Origin: Atherix ibis
Lineage: Eukaryota > Arthropoda > Insecta > Diptera > Athericidae
DNA length: 64,000 bases
Direction: 5' to 3'
Assembly (NCBI GenBank): GCA_958298945.1
Contig: OY282607.1
Span: forward strand, 72,594,868-72,658,867
Shown: positions 11,235 through 21,569 of the stretch, in pieces
How the letters are laid out: each line of letters opens with the position of its first letter
Position numbering within the stretch: the stretch's first letter is position 1
Notes under the pieces: model-generated
The model's input: only the letters and a program-made list of their open reading frames with translations
The model's database searches: none
What the model was told of the DNA's origin: nothing
Position numbers and translations under genes: made by a program

Positions 11235-13559
11235 AAGAAAATTAAACTGAACGTTTAAGGAGGAAAAATCATATATAGATGTATATAAACACATGTGAAT
11301 GTACTCTTTAATAAAATGCGGTACTTTAATAAATGCTTTGTAAGAAAAGCGTTATTTTTACCGCCACCAACTCTCAAGTGGTCATTATATTATAAATTCG
11401 ATCGATGATTAAAGTGAAGATTTATTGCATGCTTCCATGTGTACAAAAAAACACAACCCAACATATGGCTGAATGGCTGGATGGTTGGTAACTCTTAACC
11501 CTCTATTTTCTTGTTCAGTACAATCCGTTTTCTGTTAAATTCTTAAACTCTACAACAATAAACAGAAACAGAAACGAGGATATTTGTAATAAGTTATACG
11601 TACATTCTATAGTTCATTATATATTGAATAACATATACTATTATTCAAATTTTTATATGCAAAGTTGACGATGTCACAAGATGTCTTTCTTTGAATCATA
11701 TTCAAAATAAAATTGCACTCACTGCCGTTGAGCATGGGCAAACGATGACTTATAAGAATTGAATATGTCTCCGTCGATAAGAGTTTTTACCCTTCGGTTA
11801 TGAATGACAAAAGCAATTCGATATTAATCATGATTATCCAGTTGAGAGATGGGAATCATTGGTGATCATTGTGTCAGTGATCCACTTCAGACCACAACTG
11901 TCTTTATCAATGAGCGAACAAGAATCCGTCAACGCATCAAAGTTTTCTATCATCACAGAGCGGCTTGCAGCCATTATCCAAGAAGTACCATCCGTCCTTC
12001 ATAAACCATTATTCATATTTCTGGAGTATACACACATATTACAATATGGTAGTTTCTTTCAAAAATTGCAAAAACAGAATCATAAACCAGAAGCTTAGAG
12101 AAAAATAGAATTATCGCTATCGACTTTATAACAACCAGTATGCAAGGCTAACAACTATAATTCACGCATCTATGCATATAATATGTCCAGGATTAAGTGT
12201 CAGATATATTTAGTATGCGATTTTTAATAGCAAAACGACCCTACAGCCCATATGTTTTAATTATGGACCAACATCGCCTCGACAAACGAGTTGGTGTCAT
12301 TGTTAAACATACACGAATACATCGAGTATTGATTTCATTTTACTTGGATTGATGATCTTTTCCAGAGAAACCTCTGTGAAGCATATCACAGTACTCGACA
12401 TGATATTTACTCATCCGCATAACGACATTAACGTTAATTGATCATGACAGTTGCGACATAAGAAGACAAGGATCATTAGTTACAATTTGCTCAGTCTAGA
12501 CCTCCATAGATATCAACCGAATAGGATACTGTTATGACTAAAGATTCCTTCATATTAGAATTGCGATGAACAGTTCCAAAGGTTTTCACAAAAATAAAAT
12601 TCATAATAGTTTACATTCCAACCGTATAAATTTACATCTAAACATATAAGTATTCCATAGATACTCGTACTATCTATCGTTTTCTAATTAAATACAAATT
12701 ATTTTTTTTTTTTGCTGGAATTCTACATGATTTGAACAAATGACGGATTGTTGTGGTTCGGAAAAGTCCTGAAGGTCCAATATTTTACTTGTCTTGACTT
12801 TGGTCTTGCTTTGACAAATCTTGTTAAGAAAACAATATGATTATTATCTAAAGTATTTTTACTTGATTACTTTATTTATAATTATTTTTAAATTTATTTC
12901 TCAATGCGTTCAAATTTATTTATTTATTTATTTTGTTTATATAAGAACAATTTATTTTTATACGTATCATATTTAGGAAATAATTTTTTTATAGCTTTAT
13001 ACAATACTATTATACATTCTTAAATGTTTTTTTAGGGGGGGGGGGGGTGAATTCCAATTAATAATAGTTGTTTACTCTCTTGCAAAACCATAATCAACCC
13101 AATAAAAGATAATATTTTTTTGATTAATTTAATAAAAAAATAGGTAAAATGGTAAAATTTCCACAAATATAAAAAGGAAAATTGCATAAGAATATTATCG
13201 TATGTTTTAAATATTCTTTTAGAAACCATCAATTTTTAACAAGAGAAGTCCGAAAATACCATAAAATTAATTTATCTGATAAATAAAAAATAAATTTATT
13301 AATTTCAAAGAAATTTTAGTAATCGTCTTGTCACCCATATATTTTTTTTCGTTTTATTATACAGGGTGCTCTAAAATAATATCGGGTAAATAGAGCCTGT
13401 AACCTTGTAGCAAATATCTGCTGTTTTTGATGATATTGATTTAGGTGCGCTTATTTTCTTTAAGCTGTTCAATTGTCTAAGGATGCTTAGCGAAAACTTT
13501 TCCTTTCTTAGATTAAAGAATAGCTGGGTAGGCCCGTAAAACAGATTTCCGTGTGTGTA
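11235..13559. other. AT-rich stretch with one unrecognised frame and a G run
   Basis: A 79-codon frame at 11859-12098 (plus) contains SMSEQESVNASKFSIITERL and is not recognised. The 12.2-12.6 kb stretch has fairly ordinary composition but no identifiable coding. A run of 13 G residues lies at 13035-13047, conspicuous in this AT-rich DNA. At 13372, ACAGGGTGCTCTAAAATAAT follows TA and resembles a mariner end without a visible partner. Confidence 0.4.
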
Positions 13560-14825
13560 CGAGAGTCATTCAACAAGTACTTAGCCTCACCGCCCTATGG
13601 AACTGCTGTCACAAAAGAAATTTACCATCGTGCAGTACATTCCTTTAGTAGCCTTCAGTCGATTCCCTTTATTAGTTTTGTTTTGAGAGCCTTTGAAAGC
13701 GAGCGTGTCGGTCGGTTGCACAAAAATGGAAAAAGAACAATATCGTTCGGTGATTAGATTCTTGTTTTTGGAAGGGAAAACGCGCAGCGAAATCAAAGAT
13801 CGCTTGGATGCTGTGTATGGTGACTCTTCTCCTTCGATGGCGACCGTCAAGAATTGGTTCAACGAGTTTGTTCGTGGCCGCACGTCGGTTTTTGATGAGC
13901 CACGCCCAGGTGCCCCTAAAACGGCTGCTACGGAGGAAAACGTTGAAAAAGTCCACGCTCTCGTATTGGCAGACCGTCGATTTAAGGTTTACGAGATAGC
14001 TGAGACTGTGGGCATCGCAGTAGGAATGGTGCATCATATTCTACACGAAGAACTGGGCATGAGAAAGCTGTCAGCGCAATGTGTGCCGCGTTTGCTCACA
14101 CCGGAAAACAAGCGCAACCGTGAGACCATATCGGCGACGTGTTTGGCGCTGTTTCAGCGCAATCCAGCGGAGTTCTTGCGCCGTTTCGTGACTGTCGACG
14201 AAACATGTTTTCACTGGTACACCAGACACCAAGGAACAGTCGAAACAGTGAACTTCACCCGGCGAACGTGCTCCGAAGAAGGCGAAGACTGTTCGATCGG
14301 CCAGAAAGGTGATGGCCACCGTTTTCTGGGATTCACAAGGTGTGATCCACATCGATTACCTCGAGAAATGTAAAACAATCACGGGGCGCTACTATGCTGA
14401 CTTATTGGGCCGATTTGACGTCGAATTGAAGAAAAAGCGGCCCCGATTTGCGAAGAAAAAAGTGCTGTTCCACCACGACAACGCGCCGGCTCACACCTCC
14501 GCCCTCGCCATGGCCAAATTGGTCGAATAGCTGCCCCATCCACCGTACTCTCCAGATTTGGCCTCCTGTGACTACTTTTTGTTTCCAAACCTGAAAAAAT
14601 CACTCGCCGGGAATAGATTTGGGTCGAATGAGGAGCTCATCGTCGCCACGGAGGCCTATTTTGCTTTCCTCGAGAAAATGTGTTTTTTGGACGGGTTAAA
14701 AAAGTTAGAGCATCGCTGTGCCAAGTGTATTGAGCTTGAAGAAGATTATGTGGAAAAATAAATTGCCACCTTTCCAAAATTTTCGTTTTTCTTTTGTAGG
14801 CTAAGTACTTGTTTAATGACGATCG
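13560..14825 (+). mobile_element. Full-length mariner element, family A copy 1
   Basis: TA dinucleotides at 13558-13559 and 14826-14827 flank a 1266-bp element whose ends are inverted repeats of about 28 bp (left CGAGAGTCATTCAACAAGTA; right the inverse of CGATCGTCATTAAACAAGTA, both continuing CTTAGCC). The length, TA target site and single transposase frame are typical of mariner. The copy at 36795-38083 is its close relative in opposite orientation. Confidence 0.93.
13726..14761 (+). pseudogene. Mariner transposase, frameshifted and interrupted
   Basis: Starts MEKEQYRSVIRFLFLEGKTR with the usual N-terminal helix-turn-helix and a GRTSVFDEPRPGAP linker. The first catalytic aspartate is present (VTVDET, at about 14200) but the following W is changed to C. 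A 2-base deletion near 14224, relative to the sister copy, shifts the frame. The second block (LFHHDNAPAHT) is intact in the new frame. A stop (AAATTGGTCGAATAG, TAG at 14528) lies in the 34-residue spacer before the third block, LASCDYFLFPN. The protein would be of usual length, about 345 residues, if the lesions were absent. DD34D spacing is as in classic mariners. Not functional as it stands. Confidence 0.9.
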
Positions 14826-14827
14826 TA

Positions 14828-15318
14828 TACGCAATTTTCTGGTATAATTATTGCAGAAGCGGCGAGAAATCGTACTGCTTGCATACTTTTGTGTAGATTT
14901 TTTATGTTGAAATGACACCCACTGACATCTAGTTTTCATAATAGAAATTTATTGAATTGCCAAAGCATAATTTATATTCATTTTAATTCACTTATTGCAA
15001 ACAAAAATACAATTTAAATACAACGACAGCCAATGTTTATTTTTGTACAATCTTTAGATATGAAATGGAATTATATTTTAGGTTTATTATTTATTTCGTA
15101 AATATCAATTAAATATCAAGCGCCTCAATTTTGTAGACTTTCGGAGAGTTTTAAAAAACGCCATTCTTCATGAAGGTGGTAGCATACCGAAATGCATGCA
15201 TACTTTTGTTGTTTTTCAAGTGGTTATTTTGGCACTTATCGGAAAGTGTGGTTTTTATGTTTTTTGAAGTATTTACGTAAAAGTAAGTATTTATAAATAA
15301 TAGTTTTTATTTCATAAA
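14828..15318. other. AT-rich stretch upstream of the THAP-like exon
   Basis: No recognised coding. It could include the leader of the broken THAP gene. Confidence 0.4.
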
Positions 15319-15775
15319 ATGAAGTGTTTTATAAAGAATTGCTGGTAATACAACGGAATAAGGAAGCCGGGAATTTCTTTCTTTCGGTAAGTTGATATCT
15401 TCATTTTTACTACAGAAAAAAAAATTAGTTTGTGGTGTACCTATATACCTTTTAATGATTTATTTTGTCCAAAAAGTGGTTGAAAAGTTAAAAGTTCATC
15501 ATTCGATAAATGTAAACAAATGTGATATTGACAGTTCAATGTTTACCAGAAAATAGTTCAGTGCCATTGTATGTTAAGTGTGTGTAAGAAAATTTAAGGG
15601 AACAAATTTTAATTTCTGTTAATTCTTAATTGAAAAACTAAATGTAACATTACAGGTTTCCACAAAATAAATGGTTGACGGAAAAGTTGTTGATATATAA
15701 TTTTGGCTTAATTATTTTTATTTTTTAAGGCATAGAATGCTGCAGGAGAGAAAGAATTTAATCGAACGCATGTAA
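15319..15775 (+). pseudogene. THAP-type zinc finger exons, broken
   Basis: THAP fingers begin Met-x-x-C-x(2-4)-C, then G-I-S-F-x-x-F-P, and later R-x-x-x-C-x-x-H-F. Here an ATG at 15319 reads MKCFIKNCW, then a stop (15346-15348), then YNGIRKPGISFF, and ends with two bases at a donor (CG|GTAAGT, 15386). An acceptor TTACAG precedes 15656. Joined, the codon makes R and continues FPQNKWLTEKLL, giving the expected RFP-x-x-x-x-W pattern. A third piece between an AAG acceptor (15729) and GTAAGT (15775) reads AGEKEFNRTH in one frame, as in THAP domains just before the second metal pair. The in-frame stop and unclear end of exon 2 mark it as dead. It could be a host THAP gene or a P-element-like transposase start. 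Confidence 0.5.
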
Positions 15776-15776
15776 G

Positions 15777-15832
15777 TAATTGTATATTCGGTAGGCTTTA
15801 TTTAAATAATAAGCCTACCGAATATACAATTA
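15777..15832. repeat. Perfect inverted repeat, 22-bp arms, 12-base spacer
   Basis: TAATTGTATATTCGGTAGGCTT (22 bp, 15777-15798) is followed after 12 bases by its exact reverse complement (15811-15832). It begins at the end of the THAP-like third exon and is not part of any recognised element. Confidence 0.95.
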
Positions 15833-15833
15833 T

Positions 15834-15884
15834 CATATTGTAATGCATTTATAGTCTCTATTAGACCATATTGTAATGCATTTA
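15834..15884 (+). repeat. 18-bp direct repeat pair
   Basis: CATATTGTAATGCATTTA occurs at 15834-15851 and again at 15867-15884, directly after the 22-bp inverted repeat. Confidence 0.9.
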
Positions 15885-16280
15885 CTAAATAATATTGTTT
15901 TCAATTTTTTTAGAATATTAGTTATTAATTATTTAAGCCCAATAAATTTTTCGTCTTGTAATTTAGTTTTAATGCATTTGCTTTAATAGTGTATACGATT
16001 AACTTCTATATTATTAAGAAATTTATGTGATGTTCTATGTAATTAATGCTTTATTTTTTAATTTAATTTAAATGCACAATGCCTATTTAAATTACCATTT
16101 CAATTCACGAACACGCATTTATATTATAATGAAGCTTTCAATATCTACAAATGATTGTTTAAACATTAAAATTTATATTTACTAAGATGCGGTGTGGTTT
16201 TAATTTCAACATAACAGTTCGGCTGAAAAGTTTATAAGGTAACACAGTAAAAATATTTTTTTTTGCAAAATTCATTTTTA

Positions 16281-17252
16281 TTATTCAACATAGTTGCCTT
16301 CGAGGGCGATACAGCGATTATAGCGATCTTCCAACTTTTCGATACCATTTTTATAGTACTCTTTCGGTTTTGCCTCAAAACGGCCTCAGTTTCATTATCG
16401 GTCTTAAATTTCTTGCCAGCGAGCATTCTCTTGAGGTCTGCAAACAGGAAAAAGTCGCTGGGGGCCAGATCTGGAGAATACGGTGGATGGGGAAGCAATT
16501 CGTAGCCCAATTCATTGAGTTTGACCATCGTTTTCATCGACTTGTGACACGGTGCATTGTCTTGGTGAAACAACACTTTTTTCTTATTCAAATGAGGCCG
16601 TTTCTTAGCGATTTATTTCTTCACGATCCTATACCATGCGCATCCCAAAATACAGACGCCATCACCTTGCCAGCCGACTGTTGCGTCTTTGCACGCTTTG
16701 GATTCGGTTCGTCGCTCGCTCTCCAGTCTGCCGACTGCCGATTGGACTCTGGAGTGTAGTGACGGAGCCATGTTTCATCCATTGTCACATATCGACGCAA
16801 AAATTCGGGTTTATTGCGCTTGAACAGCTCCAAACACTGCTCAGAATCATCAACACGTTGTTGTTTTTGGTCCACAGTGAGCTCACGCGGCACCCACTTT
16901 GCACACAGCTTTCGCATGCCCAAATATTCATGCACGATATGTCCAACACGCTCTTTCGATATCTTCAGAGTCTCAGCTATCTCGCTCAACTTCACTTCAC
17001 GGTCATTTAAAATTATTTTGTGGATTTTTTTTATGTTTTCTGCCGTCACCACCTCTTTTGGGCGTCCACTGCGTTCTGCATCAACTGTGCTCGTACGACC
17101 AGTTCAAAATTGACGAAACCAATATTCCACAGTTGAAATAGCTGGAGCAGAGTCCGGATTACGTTTGTCAAACCATGCTTTGGTTTCCACTGTATTTTTT
17201 TTGTCATAAAAAAGTAATGCTTTATCAATACACGAAATTCGTCTTTATCCAT
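16281..17252 (-). pseudogene. Irritans-type mariner transposase, deleted and frameshifted
   Basis: On the minus strand it begins MDKDEFRVLIKHYF and soon shifts frame near 17225. From about 17100 it reads RSGRPKEVVTAENIKKIHKI and then LKISKERVGHIVHEYLGMRK, a strong match to the Himar1-like DNA-binding region. The first catalytic aspartate is present (YVTMDETW). After FWDAHGI about 80 bases are missing compared with the family (the FIDYLEKGKT block is gone) and stops follow. The second and third aspartates are present in VLFHQDNAPCHKS and YSPDLAPSDFFLF with the 34-residue spacing. A frameshift near 16350 scrambles the C-terminus, whose end still reads ALEGNYVE in another frame. Not functional. 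Confidence 0.9.
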
Positions 17253-17315
17253 TTTTTTTTTCAATAACAAAAGTTGCTCCACTCAAAATGCTATATCTCA
17301 CGAACCAATCGACCA

Positions 17316-17342
17316 AATATCTCATTTTCTCATTTAATTCAT
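17316..17342 (+). repeat. 27-bp segment shared with the flank at 17439-17465
   Basis: AATATCTCATTTTCTCATTT plus AATTCAT occurs inside the element (17316-17342) and identically just outside its right end (17439-17465). The outside copy starts in the target-site TA. Confidence 0.95.
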
Positions 17343-17356
17343 GAGAAAATGAGATA
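17318..17356. repeat. Perfect inverted repeat, 16-bp arms, inside the mariner
   Basis: TATCTCATTTTCTCAT (17318-17333) is followed after 7 bases by its exact reverse complement (17341-17356). It lies in the 5' leader of the transposase and overlaps the 27-base segment shared with the right flank. Confidence 0.95.
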
Positions 17357-17639
17357 AATTTTGACAGGAATCATTTGAAGGATGGTGCAAGAGGCGCCAT
17401 CTAGACGTCAACGTTCTAAACTTTTCAGCCGAACTGTTAATATCTCATTTTCTCATTTAATTCATTTTGTATTTTTGGAACAGATTTTTATTTGTGCACA
17501 TAATTGTTTTGATATAATCAAATAAATAGCAATTTAGATTTTTATATGCTCTTCCACTTTATAATTCTCTTTTAATAAATAAATTAATAATATTTTAAAA
17601 TTGGCCCCCAATGATTTACGCCGTTTATGTTATTTTGCA

Positions 17640-18110
17640 TGCATGTGCGTTCTACGAATGTATTGCACAACAAAATTGGGCCACAATTTTTGTGTAGAGG
17701 CCTATCCAGTTCTTCTATAATCTAAGCACACAATATACGCTTCAATCGAAAGAGGGAGGTGGTCAATTTTGACATAATTCGAGAAGCATCGTCGCAGAAT
17801 TACTATTGTAGCACGTGTGGCGCCATCTTGTTGGAATCACAACTCATCCAATCCCTACTAAGCCAATTCATGAAAGAAAAAGTTTTGTAGCATTTTTCTA
17901 TATCTCTCATCTTAATAGCCAGTAGCGTCCTTACATAAATACGGCGAATACCATATCCTGCGCAAACACACTTCTGGACTGAAGTTCTTATATGAGTTGA
18001 ATTTTTTTAAGGATATAAGTGCAAATCTTTGTGCAATATATTGCATACAATGGTTTGAGAAAGATTCAATTCTTGTGCGAAATGCTTTATTCATATCACT
18101 CACCGCAGCA
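17640..18110 (-). mobile_element. DD41D-like Tc1/mariner transposase fragment
   Basis: On the minus strand, across several frameshifts, the stretch from about 18000 to 17800 reads LCLRRIWYSPYL, then ERYRKMLQNFF, then FQQDGATRAT. These match the centre of the insect transposases with W-F-Q-Q-D-G-A-T at the second catalytic aspartate. A weaker C-terminal piece extends to about 17640. No ends were found. It shares its family with pieces at 3.2, 25.8, 44.5 and 53.6 kb. Confidence 0.6.
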
Positions 18111-19462
18111 ATATTAAAACGAAAATAAAATCGAAAGGATTTCGTCTATTTAACGCTTACTCATATATTATGAAATTAATTAATAAATTACTTTCATAAA
18201 GTGTTCTTAAAATAATTTCATATTAGTGAAGGTAATAATGCTCTATAATACAATATTTTTGCCGTGTTTATTCTCTTTAATTATCAAATGTTTGCGAAAA
18301 CGATATCAATTTAAATCTGTATATTATCTTGTAATTTAATTTTACTAAGATAATAAGCAAAAACAATTTTTTTTTAAATTTTAAAATGTTTCATAATTTT
18401 AAATTTGTAAGATTAATAGGTAACAAAACTTGAAAAAATCAAATTGTTTTAATTATATTAATTTGATTCAGCATTTGATTTTCCGTTACCCATTTATGTT
18501 TACTACAATATAATTTATTTCTCTCACTAAGCACATTTAGCAGAACTATCATGAGTTTGGTGGTTAGTGAGAGAAATAAATTGTAGTAAATATCATGAAT
18601 CAAATCAAAGTTTTACTACTTCATAATGTATGTATGTGTATATACAAGCAAACCAGAATCACTGTTCTCTTATATTTATTTTAATGGATGTCACAATAAA
18701 CATGTCTAAGAAATTGAAGAGTCCAACAATCTTTAAGGAGTACATTTCGATATTATCAGTACTAAGTAAACAGTAGACAAACATAAGTGCACCCCGCTGT
18801 TGTTTGATGTATCCAACGAACAAGATTAGCCGGCGATATGGAGCTAGTAATTTGCGAATTTGTGAAGTCATTTCCATAGTATGCACTTGTGCAGAAGTAG
18901 GAATTCTAGATAATGGTCAAGAATAAAAGATACACAAAACAAAAGCTAAACGAGACACATAATTGCATGTCTTATAAGTGAAGTTGCAGGATGCATTTTA
19001 AGCACTTTTAAGTTGCTACCATACGCATCGTTTATTCCTCTTAAAAGCAAATTATTTTAGTCTCTTAGACTGTAAAATATGCGGAATCGATGTTATTCAA
19101 TTGTTAACCTTTTATAATATGCAAACCCGATGGTAATTATCTTTTGCCAATAAAAAAAAAATTACATTGAGGAGGTGGTTACGTGATTTATCAGTCATCT
19201 ATTTTAGAGAAAATACGTGTCATTTAATTGTAAAGACATTTATATTGTATGAAAGATAATATCTGTCAAACATAACATGATGGATATTTAATTAAATGTA
19301 CATACTTAACTATATAATTTACTACTCGTAAGATTGGAGAGAAATAAAGAAATTTTTCTACACTAAAGTTAATATTTTTAATAAATTAAAAAATGATAAA
19401 AGCAAAAAGTCTTGGAATATCAAAAATTTCAAAAAAAATGTGTATAAAACATATACAATACA
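18111..19462. other. AT-rich stretch with one inverted repeat
   Basis: No coding remnant is recognised. The inverted repeat at 18499-18590 is listed separately. Confidence 0.5.
18499..18590. repeat. Inverted repeat, 27-bp arms with a 5-base insertion
   Basis: The left arm (18499-18530) and right arm (18564-18590) share TTTATTTCTCTCACTAA and TTTACTACAA in inverse orientation. The left arm has an extra TATAA between the two blocks. The spacer is 33 bases. Confidence 0.9.
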
Positions 19463-19570
19463 GACACTTGGCTGCTCCACCATGACAACGCAGTCAAGTT
19501 CTTTTTTTCTACTCCCCAAAATCACAAAACACTTGAAAGGACGTTATATCTTCGGCTCCACCAATGCATA
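19463..19570 (+). mobile_element. Small mariner transposase fragment
   Basis: It reads TWLLHHDNA, the second catalytic block of a mariner transposase, and then jumps after VK to FFFLLPKITKHLKGRY, the block that normally follows the third aspartate. About 35 residues between them are gone. No ends are visible. Confidence 0.6.
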
Positions 19571-20640
19571 ACTGTCGAAAGGAACTATTATATAAATATT
19601 TGAAATTCTTTGTAACCAAACTAGTAGAATTCCCATTTTATAACACTACTTTTTTTTGTTAATAATTCTCCCAATTGTTTTTATAATAAATCTAGTTACA
19701 TATAAAACTCATTAAATAATACAAATTTCGATTCATGATCAAAAATTAATTAAGAACGCAGAAAACCAATTCCAGCAATTAATTTAAGAATGCAATAAAA
19801 ATTTCTTCTCATGCACTGGAAAAAAAAACCATTAGAAATAATAATTATTTTTACGACAATTGAATGATTACACTGTTGACATAAAAATTAGAGTGAAATG
19901 TGATTCTGTCATGGGATTCTGTTTGAGTTCTAGAATTACTGCTGATAGTGGGCAGATAAACTATTTTATTACTAGAATTTTTCCCCCATTTCATTATAAA
20001 AACACTATAAAATAAGAACATTTTTTTTTAAATTTTATGGCTGTGTATTACCAAGAATGATGACCTTCACAATAAGAGTATCAGTATTTTGTGGTTCTAT
20101 TACTATATTTATTTTCATAGATAAATTACTCTAATAATAATTGTAACAGTAACAAATTATTAAAAAGTTATGCCATATTAATTTTCCAATCTTAAGAATA
20201 CCTTTAATATAATATTATAAATTGGAAGAAAATCAATTATATTCTGGTTTAGAATATTCAATATCGATTAATATTATTAAAGTCCGTCAGATTAATTAAC
20301 CATTTTTATGGTTAATTAATGAACGTTTCAATGAATTTCTACTGTATTTTTATGCTACATTCGCATGAAAATATAATACTGAATACTATAAAACTACCCT
20401 CTAATATTATTTTCTCAAGTATTTGTGGTCAAAATGGAAACTATATTTTCTATTATTAAAAATTAATACAGTTGAATTGAACTGAAATTGAAGATGATGT
20501 TAATAAGGCGACATAATTACCTTATTGCGGTTCAAATTTTCTCTTTAAAATCGTAGCGAAGTGCGAAATAAGAAAAGATTTATTAATCGATATTTTATTT
20601 ACTAGAATATATGTGTAAATTGATCATAAAAATGCATTTC
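19571..20640. other. AT-rich stretch with a small hairpin
   Basis: No gene seen. A perfect 12-bp inverted repeat with a 6-base spacer (ATTAATTAACCA) lies at 20291-20320. Confidence 0.5.
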
Positions 20641-20642
20641 TA

Positions 20643-20685
20643 CAAGGTCTGTTCAAAATTCAGCGATACTTTTTGAACAGAGATT
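20643..20685. mobile_element. 43-bp micro-element of two inverted mariner ends
   Basis: Between TA dinucleotides at 20641-20642 and 20686-20687 lies CAAGGTCTGTTCAAAA, a few bases, and then an inverted end (ACTTTTTGAACAGAGATT). The ends are those of the larger element that follows directly and shares the second TA. It could be an extreme deletion product or an incomplete excision footprint. Confidence 0.6.
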
Positions 20686-20687
20686 TA

Positions 20688-21567
20688 CAAGGTCTGTTCA
20701 AAAAGTATCGCGAATTTTGAATTTCCGTGGGCTATGTATATTCGATTTTCGATTTTTTATGGCGTTATGTTGGTACTTATGTCTCCCACTTATGCCGACA
20801 AGTTCGCCATTTTTAATGTTCAGTTAATTTTTGACAGCTGCTTTGCTTGCACGTGTTTTGGCTCGTCTTCGATTTTTGCTCATTCCAAAAAATGGATCAA
20901 AGAATCTGTTTCGGGAACAAGAAAAAGTAACAGAGGGCCAGATCTGGGGAACACAGTGGCCGCGGCATTATTAGTGTATTGTTTTTGGCCAAAAATTCGA
21001 GCACAAGCAACGATGCGTGAGCAGGGGCGTTAATATGGTGCAAAAGCCAATTTTTGTTCTTCCACAAATCCGGGCGTTTCTGACGGGTTGCTTTGCGTAA
21101 CTTGCGCATAACTTGCAGGTAATATTCCGTATTGACCATTCTACCCTGTGGCAAGAACTCATGATGGACCACGTACCTGCAATCGAAGAAAACTGTAAGC
21201 AAAACCTTCACATTCGACCGAACTTGGCGCGCTTTTTTCGATCTTGTCTCGTGCGGCAGCTTCCATTGGGATGATTGAGCTTTGGTTTCCACGTTAACCA
21301 TCAACCCATGATTCGTCACCAGTTATGACCCTTTAGAGAAAATTTGGGTCGTATTTGGTCGAAAATGGGCAAAAATCAAAGACGAGCCAAAACACGTGCA
21401 AGCAAAGCAGCTGTCAAAAATTAACTGTACATTCAAAATGGCCGTTTTTCTCGGTATAAGTGAGAGACATAAATACCAATTTAACGCCACAAAAAATCGA
21501 AAATCGAATTAACGAGTACGTAACCCGCGGGAATTCAAAACTCGCGATACTTTTTGAACAGACCTCG
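20688..21567 (-). mobile_element. Rearranged mariner with two 5' ends (about 200-bp inverted arms)
   Basis: TA at 20686-20687 and 21568-21569 flanks an 880-bp element. Its left 197 bases (20688-20884) and right 204 bases (21364-21567) are inverted copies of each other with scattered changes, far longer than the usual 28-bp ends. The right arm is the normal leader upstream of the minus-strand transposase. The left arm is a second copy of that leader and replaces the element's own 3' end. The 3' end of the same family, seen at 61.1 kb, is different DNA. So the element has two 5' ends and no 3' end. Confidence 0.85.
20897..21342 (-). pseudogene. Mariner transposase, central part only, catalytic residues lost
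   Basis: The N-terminal helix-turn-helix part is deleted: the leader joins VITGDES, the first catalytic block, at about 21340. After a 2-base loss it reads NVETKAQSSQWKLPHETRSK, then VLLTVFFDCR and YYLQVMRKLRKATRQKRPDL. The second catalytic block has isoleucine in place of aspartate (LLHHINAPAH, at about 21030), and the third has tyrosine (LALCYFFLFPK, at about 20920). The frame stops where the inverted left arm begins. Family members usually continue for about 60 residues, as the fragment at 60.9-61.1 kb shows. Confidence 0.88.
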
Positions 21568-21569
21568 TA

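Larger units (their letters stand above)
16214..17437 (-). mobile_element. Mariner element of irritans (Himar1-like) type
   Basis: TA target duplications lie at 16212-16213 and 17438-17439. The inverted ends begin ACAGTTCGGCTGAAAAGTTT on both sides, close to the ACAGGTTGGCTGATAAGT pattern known for irritans-type mariners. Length is 1224 bp, slightly short because of an internal deletion. It carries a 27-base copy of its own right flank inside it (see findings). Confidence 0.92.

Noticed and set aside
16263..17141. Several plus-strand frames of 80-129 codons across the irritans-type mariner.
   Set aside because: They are antisense shadows of the minus-strand transposase.
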